Part shown: piece after piece, positions 1 through 13,564 of the stretch | How positions within the stretch are numbered: the first letter of the stretch is position 1 | How the letters are laid out: each line of letters begins with the position of its first letter | Notes under the pieces: model-generated | Seen by the model: the letters and a program-made list of their open reading frames with translations, nothing else | What the model was told of the DNA's origin: nothing | The model's database searches: none | Origin: Eudromia elegans | Taxonomy: Eukaryota > Chordata > Aves > Tinamiformes > Tinamidae | Assembly: GCA_003342815.1 (NCBI GenBank) | Contig: PTEX01000280.1 | Location: 623,771-687,770, forward strand | DNA: 64,000 nucleotides | Direction: 5' to 3' | Made by a program: the position numbers and the translations under genes

Positions 1-253
1 ATCTGGTGGCAGGACTTGGCATCTTGGAATCCCCTTGTGAGATATTAGAAGGGAGTCCTCAGACGCAGCTGGAAGAGGATTGGTCTGACCCAAGCAGCTG
101 TGTTTTATTTCAAAGCTCGCAGAAGCCTCTGCTGCCTTTTTAAAAAAAAAATGGGGAGTGGGTGGGTTTGAGGGGACATACTCAAGTAGCTAGTAGAAGA
201 TATAATACAGTCTTATATGCAAAGATGTGTATCTGTTTCTAGGAGGATGTTTT

Positions 254-271
254 TTATTATTATTATTATTA
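254..271 (+). repeat. (TTA)6 microsatellite
   Basis: Six perfect TTA units follow a short T run. This is a simple sequence repeat with no associated element. Confidence 0.9.
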
Positions 272-770
272 CAAGGTTATTATTGAAAAAGAGCAAAAAT
301 AATGCACAAAAAGATCATATTGGGAGATGGAGCAAAGGGAAAGCAATTAATTTTCAGTAGGCATAAAAGGACTCATATAGTCTGGCTTAGGTGGTCAAAC
401 GCGTATGTCTGCCTAACAGAGCTTGAGATAAAGCTTGAAACTGAGGAACATGGTTATTGCTGCCGTTAGCAAGACGGCTCTAAGCGTTAAACTAATCTTA
501 TATGGCCCTTAATCTTATTAAAGAGTATTTGTTGCCCTCTAGTGTTTCGCTCTGCACATCTGCTGCAACTTAAGTGCAGTATGAGAGCACCTAATTGGAC
601 ACCAGGGAAGGGAAATGTCTGAGCACAGATGTGGTGGTGGGAACATTCAGTGGCATCAGGTGTACAGGAAGATGTTACCATCAATCTCATTCATGTATTT
701 TTGTGGATTCAGTTGTGTAAACAGAAACTGGGAATAAAGCCACGCAAATAGTGTGGTGTGTTTGCTGTAG

Positions 771-833
771 GAAAGTGCCCAAGCACTGCAGTTGACTTGT
801 ACATCTGTTGTCCATGACCACAATTTAATACAG
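771..833 (+). other. possible 63-bp exon, unproven
   Basis: The segment lies between an AG acceptor (TTTGCTGTAG) and a consensus donor (CAG then GTGAGT). It is open in frame 1 for 21 codons and has stops in the other two frames. The length is a multiple of three and both boundaries would be phase 0. The translation includes ALQLTCTSVV, which is not a recognised domain. The tract before the acceptor is G-rich rather than pyrimidine-rich, which weakens the case. A short open segment with a donor is expected several times by chance in 64 kb. Confidence 0.1.
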
Positions 834-3800
834 GTGAGTGAAAGCTCTTTAATGTAATCCTTCTAACAACAACAGCAGAATATGTGCTGCAATGCACAGC
901 AAAGCTACGTGGGAAGCTTATTAAATATGTGCCTGACTTACTCTGACTTCTGGCTGACATTAGAGGCCAAGGTAAATCAGACATCTGTTTTAATTTCAAA
1001 CTTAATGGAAACTTCTACATTGAAGTTGTAGGTGTTATCAGTCCTGTCATTCTGCAGAACTGGTTCAGTTCAGGAATCAAAGTTTTCCGGCATAGACTGC
1101 AACAATTTCCTTTGCATTTTTTTTTGTCTTCTATGTTTTACATAATTTTGCATAATGTGTCCTTATATGTATAGACCTTGTACAGCAGAAACACTGACAT
1201 GTAAACTTTGAAATGTTCCCTACACACAGAAGTCAGAGGAGAGCTGAGATCTTCAGTGGAAGAGGAAGCTGAGTTCTAGTCACAGGCTAGAATTGAGCAT
1301 CCCTGTACGTTTAAGGCACTGGTAGGAGTCCCAATGTAGTTATATAGTGTGAACTTTTTACTTTCTTAATCAAAATTCCTTTCAAAAAATCCAACATGAT
1401 CTGCATGTGTAATAGACATTTCTCTTTTGTGAACTGCTGCTTTAGATGTTCCACAGTGTTCACCAAATGTCTCATTTGGGCAAAAAGGTTTATCCTGTTT
1501 ATCTTTCACCCAATCAGGATGATAACGAGGATACCTGTGTTGTGCACTGACCACTGAGCTGTATCTATTGCTAGTAGCTGTTTCAGTTCTACCTATTTGG
1601 TTACCTGAATGTAAATCAGATACTGTATACTATTTAATCAGGAGATTTTTTTTTCTTGTAGTTGAGGGTAGTGAGTGGGGAATTGTAAGATATGTTCAAA
1701 GTAACAGGTTAATACAAACTGGAATTTTACAAGTAGGCAAGTAAGTCAAGTTCAGATATTTAGTGTGCTCCAGTGATCAAAATTCACCTACAGCAAGAAA
1801 AACAAAATTAATTGCTTTGATCACTTTCTTTCACCTGCTTTTATTATATATAATCAGCTACTGAACTATTATTTCCACCAAAGGTTTGGGAGAATTAAGG
1901 GGGAAGAGGAGGAGTGAGCCTCCAATATAAAGTGCAGTGTCGATCCCTACCTGTAGGCTAGAGTTATTATTCATGGTGTTCCAGACTAGTCTTTGGATTT
2001 CTCTAGGTGAATGTTAAACTAGTTCCAAAGACTTTAAGATGACCAAGATTCTTGTGCCTTAGAGAGAATGCGCTGTCAAAGAGACGTGATGGGAATCTGT
2101 GACAGTCAGTCTAGACATCCCTGAGCTGTTGCTATTTCAGGGGCTGTGCTGATGAGGAAGCAGCAGTGCCCTTAGCAGTAGGTCAGCAGTGACCTCAAGG
2201 ACACTGAGTGGCAGATCCTGGGTGGGTGGTTAGGCCTCAGCTTAGTAGATTCGTTCCTCATATTCAGGCTGATTGTATACCGGGGCTGACAGGGATGGAC
2301 TGACTTTCCTGACCTTTGAAGTTGGTTTGTGCCTGAGGTTGTTGAGCAGAGCTTCACTCACACTGTCATGCTTGGTGAGGTGTTTTTGTTTTGCAGCCTG
2401 TATCAGACCCAAAATGGTATGCAGGGGTCTTATTTGCTCTCATACCCAGAGCTCAGGGTGCAAGGTCTGTTTATAATCATGGGGCATGTGCCCGTAACCT
2501 CTTAGTAAATGAGAAGTTACAGTGACCTGGCTCCCAAATACCAGTGTGAACAGAGCTTGAAATTCAGAAGCTTGAACTGGCTTTTTATCGACAGAGCCCA
2601 TTCTCTCCTGAACTCTGCATACTGTGTTGTAAGTTCTTTAATTTTTAGCCCTTTGAATATTTTATCTTTGTGAATCAGATGAGTAGTTGAATATGGAGGG
2701 AGCCAAAAGTCCTGTATTTCTAGGATCACCAGATCAATTGGCTTCTCTAGTAGGCATTTGAGCTGCTGATATAGAAAGGTTTGGATAAAAGCTAGGGAAG
2801 ATATTAGGGACAGGAATGAGAGATTATGCTTTAATTGGATATACTCTTGTGGGAAAACCACTAGAAAGATTAATTTATGTCCTACAGGCACTCTTGATCA
2901 CCTCTTGAAACATGTAGACACTCCATCTTTAATTGTAGCTGTAAAAGTCCTGAAATTACTTCAGTTATTCACTGCCTAGAGGAGACTGAAGTTCAGAGGA
3001 AGTGTAAAACAGACATCTTATGTAAATGTCAAGATCTAAATTCACTAGTTCTGGTGATTTAGGTATTTCTTGTTCACTATTTGTTTGCTTAAAGTGAGTA
3101 TGAGGAGGCTAATATTGTAGACTAAGGGAAAAATGACTTATGTGTCTGTGGATAGTTTCAATTTAAAGCCTGGGAGATCAATCCCCAGAACTGAACTCCA
3201 TAAAGAACTGGAAGATACCAACTTTCACTGTAGAATATATTGTATAGAAGCTGTCATAGTCTACAGGAAAACTGATACAGATTTTTTGTGGCTTAGTTGT
3301 TGTTGTCTGCCTACACACAATTGGACTTATGAGAAGAAGCCTAGAAAGCTTTTGGTTTCTTGAAGGACTTTTAAATGATATTAGTTTTTTATTTATTCTA
3401 TATTAATTCACTCGTGCTGCTTGAGGCTACTTTTGTAGCTTGCTCATACAGGCAGCAACTGAAGGTGCGGATGAGTTCCTAACTTATAGTGAACTTCATA
3501 CTGCGTGGCTGCGGCAACTATTGCCATGCTGGCTAGGAACTGAATAGCTCTTGTGATGGTACATTGATTTTGTGTCAGAGAAGTAACCCAGGTGCTGTTT
3601 GCCAATGCAAGGGCTTGTCTTTGGCATGACAGCCCAACATGTGTATCTAAAATTACCCTGTCTTTTTTTTTAAGAGTTAATGAGACACCCATACATCTTG
3701 TATGCTCCAGTACAGTACATAATCATAGGAACTACGTTCTCACAGCACTATTTTTTTCATGCTTAGAGTAGTAGCTATAAAACTTTATACATTTCAGGAA

Positions 3801-6800
3801 AAAACCTTTTTCTTGTGATTACTTCACCATTTGAATGAAGTAGTGCCTGTAAGTTTCATAGAATTTTTTTTTTTTTAAATTTACTTCAAAATGATTCTTT
3901 TTTTTGACTTAGCCACATGAAAGATGAAGGAAGTGATTCTTCTACTTCACAGCAAGACTTGCAGCGTTCACAGTTCATATGTCATTTTATAATAATTTAT
4001 GAGTTTAATTCACCAAAGTTACTGATTCTAATGGAAACATGAGTAAATGGTTTGTCTGCTTTGGTATCTGATTGTGTCTTATTACTCAAAGCATAGAAAT
4101 AATAGATGTTGTCATGGATTTATTGTCTCTTGGGGTGGCAAAACTAAATGATGCCCATCTCTTAAGTAAAGGGTCAGTGTTAGAGCAACCAGTCTTCCCA
4201 TGGGATAGTGGCCTGGGAAGAAATTATGCCTGTTCTTTCCATCATAATGCTTAGGAAAAGTAAAGAATTCTGGTGCTGTTGACTTAAAAGCGCACAAGAG
4301 TAATCATATAGGACTTCTCATGGAATTAGCCTTAGTAACAATTCAGATTAAATACTTTATTTTTAATACTCAACTGGAATATGCCTTTACTTTCATGAAG
4401 CACCTACCTAGTATTGTGGTGCAAATAACACCAAGGGGAAAAGGACACTGAAAGAAATAGAAGCAGAAGAATTCAAACAGCAAAGGAGTTCTTACACACT
4501 ACAGTATGGCCCAAAGAGCCAGGTCAAATGATAATTGCTAGCTTTCCATCTGTCTAGTCACCACTAAAACTCTTAACCAGGCCTTATGACAATGCAAGAA
4601 AAAAGACAGTGTTGCTGTTTTCTTTCAGAAATTGTTGGGCTGCAGGGTACCGGGAGAGCAATGTGAGTAGACACATAAAATCTTTTAAAAAATGATTTTT
4701 ATGTGTTTTAAATAGAACTTTAGTCTCTGAATCTTCTGTGGTTATGATTATTTTTATAGTGGCATAATGGCTCAATACATAACAAAAAATTGTTGATTTA
4801 AACACTAAAAATGAAACACACATCTGACATAATGAGTTGCCTGAGTTTATATACTTTTATAATTTTTATACTCTATTATACACTTTTTTCCCTGTGCTTG
4901 CATTGGAGTCCGTTCTAATATCAATAATGGCTTCTCTAGTGACACAGTATCAGTAACATTTGAAGTAAGGTATCTCACACAGCTCAGTAATGCATTGTGG
5001 TGAAATAATTGGGCTTTTATTTTGGACAATACATTACTCCAGCCATGGTGTAATGAGAACTCAAAACTGCTGATGTGAATAAGCAATAGTTGACGCCAGA
5101 TAAATACAACTGAAATAAATACTTTGAACTGATTTCATTATTTCATTTTCTTCTTTGAAATACATAAATAAAACTGTTTGTTTTGATAAAGATATTTTGT
5201 GTGAATCTGAAAAGATGCTTTAGGTTTTTAACCAGGGGAAAGGGGATAAAAGGTTATGGAAAATAGGCAATGGTGATATCTACAGGATGGTGTAGCTAGA
5301 GACCTTGCCATTGAAGTCCATAACTTTTCTTTTTTGCAGCTCTGAAAATTTATATCTGGCTTTTTTTCTGGTGAGAGTGAGTGGAGCAGGGAGGGTGGAA
5401 GGGTGGAACCAGAAATGCACTTCAATAGGTTCGTTCCTCAGTGCTGAGCTATCACAAGTGTAAGTAGTGTTTATAGAAATGTGTGTTTTCTCAGTAAATA
5501 ACTGTGCAAACTGCTGTGTGAAAATACTTGAGAGGGAGTGGGAACAAAAGACAGGACAGAAGAGTCATAGGTAAGAGATAAATATAATATTTATATGCAA
5601 GTGGGGCAGAGTGCCTGGCTCTTGTCAAGCTATTTATTGCGATTCACACAAATAAGAGCTGTTACAATGTGAATAACCTAAAACACCCCATTTCTTTCCG
5701 AGCCTGTTCACAACAGCTTGAGGCATGGCTTCAGTGGAGTCATTTTACAATTTCTCTGGAACACATTATAGCCTGGATATAAATTCAGCGCTGCTTCAGT
5801 TACCTTATAGGGAAAATGCTGTCTAGGGGGACAGGTTTTGAGCTGATGGATGACATCACTCTGAGCAATTAGCCTAGCTCCACAGCTGGGGTGATGTCAT
5901 GCAGCTGGCTGCTGCTAGATTTACAGCCGTGCTGTTAAAGATAGTGTAATGATAGCGACAGAGACGAGAGGAGGTAGCTACAGCTTTGTGAGATAAAAGC
6001 GTGGGGAAAGACATTAACGTATAGATGTTTATAATAAGATTAGCATCTTTTGCTTTCCAAGAAACAAGGCATATATTTCCCTCCTTTTTATCTGACACTG
6101 TCTCTGGTGAGATGTTAAGTAATTAGAATGACTTGTGGCTATCTTGATAATAAGAATTATGAACATGTGTCCTATCTGACCTGTTTAAAATACGGATGTA
6201 CATCAGGGTTAGTTCCTGGGAACTGGCTGAGTAGTCGACACAGTGCAAGTAGTCTAATGAAATGTTTTTTAACTGCAGTGCTCGTTATATTGCTTGATTT
6301 AAGAGATTGGACAAGTTACGCTAGAGAGAATGAGAGAAACAGGCTGGACTGTTGTGCAGACAGCCAGAGCAGCTGTCGACCCAAGGCAGAAGATACACAC
6401 GTGAGACTCCCAAGGCCTGAGGTTCGTGTGAACACATACCTAGCCAGAGCAGGTCCCATTTTCAACAGGTTATGAATTCAGGAAGGGCAATGCTGTAGGT
6501 TATTCATTGGATTGTAATCTATTGCAGAATTGTGGTTTTCTCATGTTGTAGTTGTCCCCTAAATGTTAATAGAATTGCTTCCCTGCATTCCTCATACTCG
6601 GCGCTTCCTGCAGCAGTGTAGCCCAAGAGGCTGAACGTTGCCTCTTGGCTTTTCAGGGAACACATTGATTCATGAATCCTGTGAGAGAAAGGGAGAAGTT
6701 ATTTGTTCAGCTTTTATGGGAGAAGGACGTACCCAGCAGGTCATTTTACAGCTGGTCTTCTGGTTGTATGGATTGCTTTTTCTTTTTGCATTTTAAGGGC

Positions 6801-7772
6801 TAATTAGTCAACTTTTGGACTGGTGCTTTTGCACAGCGCTCCAGCTGTTCTGGAGACAGAGAAATGACTGAATGAAGTAATAGCAATGCTATTGGCAATT
6901 TTTTCCCCTAAACTTAGATCTTCTTGACATGCTAAATAAACTCCTTACCCTGCCTTTCCTCTCCAATTTAAATAAACAAACCAACCCACAATAACCTTAA
7001 CTATGCCTGAAACATGTTTTGAGAAAGCAAAGACAATATGTTTTTCCACTATGTGAAGAGAGAGGAAAATATCACTTGCATGTAACTGTTGTGTATAGTG
7101 GGTGTTGCATGAATAACCATCATGTGTGTTGTCTGAAGTACAGACACTGCAGGCAAACATCTTGGGAAGTGGCTTGCCCATAATCTGGCTTTGCAGGAGA
7201 AATTCTGACAGTTCTGGTGGCAGAGAGGATGTAACTGACTTGTATAAGGAAACCTTTAAAAGAAAAAAAAAGTGACACAAAATGGATTGTATGTGGGTTT
7301 TTTTTTTCCTTCAGTATATCTTATCGCCTAGAATATAATGTAGCTTTCCTTAATTTTAATTTAAATCTTAATTTAAAGATGAAATTGAAACATAAATTCA
7401 ATAGCATTAGAGTGCCGTGTACCACATCTTGATCTACCTTACAATCGTTTGAAGAGTTTCAGGAGCGCTCCCTTTTGATAATGTGATCACATTGCTGGCT
7501 AGAGCTTTTAGACTTGACACAGTGTTCGAGTGCTGGGGATCCTGAGCCTCATTGGTGCTAGTTCTTTCGTATCCCACAAGAGAAGCACAAACTCTCTCAG
7601 AGATAGTTATTTTATTAATGTTCCCCCCGCTAAAAAAGCGATAGAAAACTATCGTGTGTCTTTTATGATGCTGGGGATCTCAAGTTGATACAGCATTGGA
7701 TAGATGTAGTCAGGCCACAACACACTGAGCAGATCATGTCTGTGGTGAGGTTCATCAGTACTGTGGTCTTGA

Positions 7773-7788
7773 TTTTTTTTTTTTTTTT
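7773..7788 (+). repeat. T16 homopolymer
   Basis: Uninterrupted run of sixteen T with no target-site duplication or element attached that I can see. Confidence 0.9.
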
Positions 7789-8795
7789 GAGGATTTTTTA
7801 ATAAGCGTTGTTACATAGAAGGAAAATCTGTTGCTTCACTTCAGGGTAAAGAAAAGGATGCACTGACGGCGTAATTGGTCATTGCTGATGCTGTGTATAT
7901 GCCTCCTGTTACCATTAGCAGGCTAAATTTATCCTGTGTCAAGCGATGTGTGCAGATCACATCAGCATACACCACTTGGCCGTGAAGAGTCACTGCAGTA
8001 CATGTCTGCACCCGCTCAAGTTGTCTGTTAATGTACATTACTAACTCTTTGATGTATGACAGTCTCCTGGTTAGGACCATCACAGCTGGGTGTGGAGGTC
8101 AAATGGGAAAGCATCACTGGAGAGCTCTGACTGGGCAGAGGGTTCCCCGTTCAGAGGAGGAGCTGACTTCTAGGGGCCGTCTTGTTTGGTTCTCTTGAGA
8201 AGCTGGGCTGTGTTTTGTTGGGAATGGGAGATACAGGCTGCGTCTTCTGATCTTGACTAATCCAAGGTAAATCTGAAGCTGGTGGTTGTGGGGAAGAAAT
8301 ATAGAATGGAAATGACTGGCCAGCCAGGCTAGCAGATTATTTAGCAATTCTTGTGAAGCTGATCCTGTTTGCTAGAGCTGAATCCCTGCTACATTTTGTG
8401 TAAAGAGGTATTCCAGGAAGGAAGCAGTTGGCTGGCTGACTGTGCACCCATATTGGCTAGTAGAGGCTTTTATACAAGCTTGTCTGTCTATTTTATCAAC
8501 CTTAATAGACAGTCTGGGAAGCCTATCTGCAAATCTATGTTCTAGAAAATAATCCAGATCAGAAGACAGGTACAGTATTTTTCCCCATGCAACCATCACC
8601 ACTTTTCTCTGCTTTGGAGTATTTTCTGCTGATGTGGTTAGTGGCCTGTTCTTTTACTTTGCTCTTCAAGGTCACTCCCATAGCACTCTGCCCATGGCTT
8701 TATCTATATGAGAAAAAATATGTGAAGCAAAATCTGGTACATATTAATGATTTATCACATAATCTTGGCAGAAGCTTGTTAATCAATTTTCAAAG

Positions 8796-8810
8796 TTTTT
8801 TTTTTTTTTT
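8796..8810 (+). repeat. T15 homopolymer
   Basis: Uninterrupted run of fifteen T inside unique sequence. Confidence 0.9.
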
Positions 8811-10104
8811 CCTGGCATTACCAGAAAGAAGTAATGCTTACTTAATGTTGTTCTCTGAATCTTTATTTATTTTAGCTGCTTTCCATACTTTTTAACCTTG
8901 GAAGGAAAGAGGAGTTTCTGAGTCTGTGGCATTTGTATAAGCCCATACACTAAAGCAGCACAAAAGTAATCTTCTCTCCTGCCCCTCAGTTATGGCCAAC
9001 AGGAGAGTTTGGAAAACAATTCTGACCTTGCCTGTTCTACTATTATTTTTTTATAAGTTTTTACTAGCTTTGTTTTTCCAAATTTGATTTTCCAATTTAA
9101 TTTTCCTTCCTCAATTTATCTTTAATTTGTTTGTCACTTTCTTGCTAAACAAGTAACACTCTCCTTCATTGTTTTTCTGAACATAAACTCAGTATCCCTC
9201 TAGAGGAAGAGGGGTAGGAAAAATTGTAGGTCAAGTATTTTAAGAAATAGAGTAATTATACAATGCATAAAGTACAAGCAAAAATTAAGGTTTGAAGTTT
9301 TGTTTGTAGGGATGGATGTTTTGAACGCAAGATTTTCTTAGATTTTATTGTAATCATTACAGATGCATCAATTTGTGCACAGTGTCAGTGCCCCTATCCT
9401 GCCTTTGACAGAACTGGCTTTGAACTTCACCTTGTAGGCTATAGGAGAACTGAGTGACGGTACTGATGGAGTTGGAGATGTACTATGTCTGCGACTGACT
9501 TTCATACTTTAACATTGTTCCTAATGAAAGTGACTACCTAGGCAATTGTATTTTTAGTTGTGATTACTGATATGTCTGGGATCACTACAACAACTAGGGT
9601 CACAGCATTATACTTTTAGTAAGGTTTGGCAGAAGAAGGAAAGTAGAAATGAAACATTGTAGTATCCTACAAAATGAAGGACAAAAGTTCATAGCCTTGG
9701 CCACATATATGGCCACTGCATATCTGAAATTTTCCATATGTGTAGCTCTTCCATCTGCCAGGCATCAAGGAGACGTTTGGAGAAGTGCACAAGCTGTTCC
9801 CCACATGATTAGCTGACTCTGGCCAGCTGATCATCTGAGTGGTTAGTCTTACAGAAGCAGACCTAAAAATGTGATTGCAGGTGAATTGATGTCTTTCTCA
9901 TTTATATAATTTATAGCTGAATGCTGGAGGTCAATATTCCCTGTAGTTTTTAAGTTTTACTCACATCTTTAAATTCTATTTCATAAATTCTTAAGTATGT
10001 ATGCTTGAGGTAGTGAAAGGGATTTTTGCCTGAAAACTTTAATGTGTGAGAAAAATAAAATTATCTTCAATGTATAATGAAACAAGAATAGACTGTAGTG
10101 TTTG

Positions 10105-10900
10105 TGTGTGTGTTCATTGCAGCACCCCAGTTATTTGAGCTATTCCACTCCATCTCTGTGATCCCAAGGAGATCGTGACTCCTCAGCTGAACAACAATCT
10201 CCAATTCCCTTTGAATGTTTTCCATGCTGCATGCTTTAATACACAAGCATGCCAGCAAGGTGCCCAGTTTGCTGATTTCTCAAACGGTGCATGGGAGCTT
10301 TTCCCGTAATTCTTACTGGTTGACTCTTTCTTCTTTAGGTGGATGTGCTTCAGATGGGCCCTCTTTTGCCCTGTTTTGTTGATTACAAGGTGTTCACATC
10401 TCCCCAGTTGCTTTACTTGCCAGCCTGATCCACAGCCTTCGTCACCTGTTGATCATCCTTTCCTTATTCTGTCATTCCTAGTTTAAAGTGCTCCTCACTA
10501 GGTTGTTAAGCCTATCGGAAAGATGATTTGCCTTCCTTATGTGGATCCCATCTCTCCCAAGATGTTTCCTGCAGCCCCAGAACTGCAGGCCTGCATCCTT
10601 CCTCAGGACCTCATTCTGGGTCAAGGTCTCTCCTCCAGGATCAGTAGCTCCAATGGCAGCCAGGGACTGTGCCCTGTGGTATATCCACCATCACCACTGT
10701 GGTTGAGATTGTGCTTTTCTGTAGACCAGGTAGTGGTAGCTCTCCATGGGCACTCCTCTTGAAGACAAACAAATCCTTCAATGAGTCAAAATTTGCTGGA
10801 TCACAGAGCATCACAAAATTCCATTCAAAATCTAGAAAACTGCCTTGGATAGTACAGGAAATTGTCCATAAGTACACATCAGAAGACTGCAAAAAATCCT
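10105..10900 (-). mobile_element. CR1 LINE fragment, start of ORF2 endonuclease
   Basis: Reading the minus strand from 10258 down to about 10111 gives a translation resembling the N-terminal part of the CR1 ORF2 apurinic-type endonuclease. It has an M-N-x-Q-x-ELE-like segment (MENIQRELEIV), then SHDLLGITEMEWNSSNNW, matching the family's 'HDL.AITE.WW..S.DW' block. The tryptophan pair after the glutamate is degraded to EW. Higher coordinates, upstream in the element, would be the ORF1-ORF2 junction; a TTTAAACTAGGA-type stretch near 10480 fits that, but homology beyond about 10500 is inferred only. No reverse transcriptase or 3' tail is attached, so this is an internal piece rather than a normal 5'-truncated copy. 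The right-hand boundary is uncertain. Confidence 0.6.
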
Positions 10901-13560
10901 GTCACTTGAGTGGCATAATCTGCTGATGCATAATATGCTGATACATCCAGCAGGTAAAGAATTAAAGAATAAATTTGAAGGGAATACTGGCAATGTTTGT
11001 GGGCTTTGGACTTCAGTGGGACCTAAAATAACAATGAGGAGGAATTAAACTGCTAGCTAGAGTACACATCATCATATGGATTCGGGAAAAAAATGTAGAA
11101 ATCAAACATAAAATGCACACATCTATCAGGTTAGAAGTTTACCTGCAACTACACTACAGGTAAATTATGAACTGTACTCCTGCTTTGTTTGTGAAAGCAA
11201 ATATTTAATGGGTTTATCCAACACAGCTTGATTACAAAGGAAATTATGGTAATAGAGGCAGAGAAAAGAAGACCAAACTCTGCAGAAGCTTCCCTCAGAA
11301 CTTATGCCATATATTGCTTTGTCACCTTGTTGTTGACAACTTGTGTACATGTGTGCATGTTTTACCTGGAAAATATTCTGATTTTATTTGCTGAAAATAA
11401 TTTCTTTTACTCCTTGCACAAAAGTCTATTTAACAAGGAATAAAGGAATGACCAAGAATCTTCTTTGCTGGGGAGGGGTGGGAGGTGGTGAACAACCAGG
11501 CAAGAAATGAGGAAAATGCCATTTCCTGACCTACCTTAAACTGCAAATCTCTGAAAAACTGTATGCTTTAAGGAAAGGAAAAAGGGAATTCCAACAAAAT
11601 TACATTACATTACATTCTCATTAACAAATGCTGCTGTATCCTGTCTGACAATTGAAACTTCATTTGGTATTATTTCCATGTGTATCACAGCTTCTTTATT
11701 TTCCTCAGGACTCTGCTTGAAAAGGATCACAAAAAAATATCTTTTTTTGTAGAGTATCTAGATAAAACGTTGCACCTGGAACGCACTTTGGGGATCTGTG
11801 TATTTTGTGCTGGTACTTGCGTTAAAACGGCAGAATGTGTAAGCTGACCTGAGGGTGAAACAAACTATGCCAGACCTTTATTGTAGGAAAGTTTATTTTT
11901 AAGCTCTTTTAACACATAATTAAGCTATCTCATCAAACCATGCACTTTTCCTAATTCAGTTATGAGAAACTATTTAGTTAAACTGCTAGGGGTTGTCTAG
12001 ACATCCTAGTGGAATCTCTTGTGTTGGAATCTAATTAAGTGGAGGGAATTTCTATGGCTTTAGACAAAATATTTTGGCTCTGGTGTCTTGTTGTTAGAGG
12101 TGCAGTTTGGAGAAGAACTTATGGCTGCTGTAGGGATAGGAGAAGATATCTGGTTTTGAAATTAGATACTGAATAAAAGAGAGGAATTAGAGTTATAAAG
12201 AGTACAACTGAGTTACCAGTTCCAGGGATGATCATATTCCTGAAAGGAAGCTAGGGTTGTACTAATATGGCTTAGTAACAAGTGAGAATTTTAGAGAAAT
12301 GTTTATGATATCCTGCTGCCGTCCATAATTGCCGTGCTCCTTCTCCTCAGCAGCAGGCACACTTTTTAAAAAAGTTAATTATTTAATATTTTTAGTACAA
12401 TTGTTACCACAACATTTGATAGGAACCACCTTTTCAAACTTCAAACTTCTGCTGTTCGAGGTGAATTATGCCTCTGTGAGCTGTTATTCTCCATCTGCTT
12501 GCATCTGTTGGGACCCATTAGCAATTAAGTTACTATTCACTTTATTTGCTCCATTTGTTTCTCTGCTGCTGACATTGTGCACAGATTTAAAAGTCCTGGA
12601 AGCAGGAGTGTATTACTCCTGGAAGCAGGGGTATTGCAGGAGTCCTCACTTTTCTGGTGTGGTATCAAACACAAAGGATCCTGATGCCTTCTGAATGCTC
12701 AAAATTTTACCTGTAAAGTTGATTACTGAGATTTTGGAGGGGAGAGGATCCCTTGACTCACTGAGCAGTTAACAACATTTTCTTGAGTCTTGTGGAAATA
12801 CTGGTTGCTGCTTTTTTTGAGACCAGAAATGAAATTAAATGCAATGCTAAGTATTAGCAGATGTTGCAGGAGTGGACAGAATAGGTAGAGAGTATCGTAT
12901 GAGGGCAAATAGTGGGATTTAAAATTCTAAATAAAGCATTGAGTGCAGGCCTTCTTTTTGGCAAAATGGCAGGTTTTGCTGATGAAGTTCTTTGTCTTTC
13001 TGAAACAATGCAAACCAGAAGTAGATTCTCTCATAGGAGAGGGAAAATCCTGGTATGCGTCATTCTTTTCCAAAAGGATGAAAAAAAAAAAGGATCTTTG
13101 TGACTTGCATGTACTTTAAAACTTTCATATCTCTGTTATCTAAGCATGCAACTAGTGGAAACATCGCAGACAGTGAAGTTTCTTGTTTCAGTGGGATGCT
13201 TTGTATGTTGATAAATCAGGGTGGAGGTTAAAGTCACATTAACCATAATAAACTAGCTCTGTTGCAAAACTGTCTAACTGCTGTAAAGATTACACCTCTT
13301 CAGCCAGTGACCAATCTTTCAAAGGAAAATAGATCTCTAAGTCAACAGAATAGGCCAATTCACCAAGTGAACTCCCTTCCAAATTATTAAAGTTTTAATA
13401 AAAACCCTGTTCCCATGGGAGTCATCCCTTGGGATTAGAGAAGCCTGAGATCTGCCAGGTCTTTCAGGACAGCTTTCTTTGAGCATGGAACAGTGTGTTA
13501 CCATGTTCAGGAAAATTTATCAGGCTTCAGGAGACCAGTTTGGCTAAACAGAGATGTTAG
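10901..13560. other. unique AT-rich non-coding sequence
   Basis: No gene or mobile element is recognised. It contains a short ATTAC triplication near 11600 and the local duplication at 12594-12635. The longest open frame (12329-12694, plus strand, 121 codons) shows no domain and is within chance expectation. Confidence 0.6.
12594..12635 (+). repeat. imperfect ~20-bp direct duplication
   Basis: TCCTGGAAGCAGGAGTGTAT at 12594-12613 is followed almost immediately by TCCTGGAAGCAGGGGTATT at 12617-12635. The copies differ by one substitution and a 2-bp indel. This is a local tandem duplication, probably from replication slippage. Confidence 0.8.
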
Positions 13561-13564
13561 TAAC

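Larger units (their letters stand above)
1..10100. other. unique AT-rich non-coding sequence
   Basis: I see no recognisable gene, RNA gene or mobile element here. All open frames are short (at most 124 codons), overlap on both strands and lack domain-like composition. The stretch holds simple repeats, listed separately, and one weak exon-like segment at 771-833. There is no CR1 tail signature (ATTCTATG array or the GGTTGGA core). It is best read as intergenic or intronic DNA. Confidence 0.6.
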
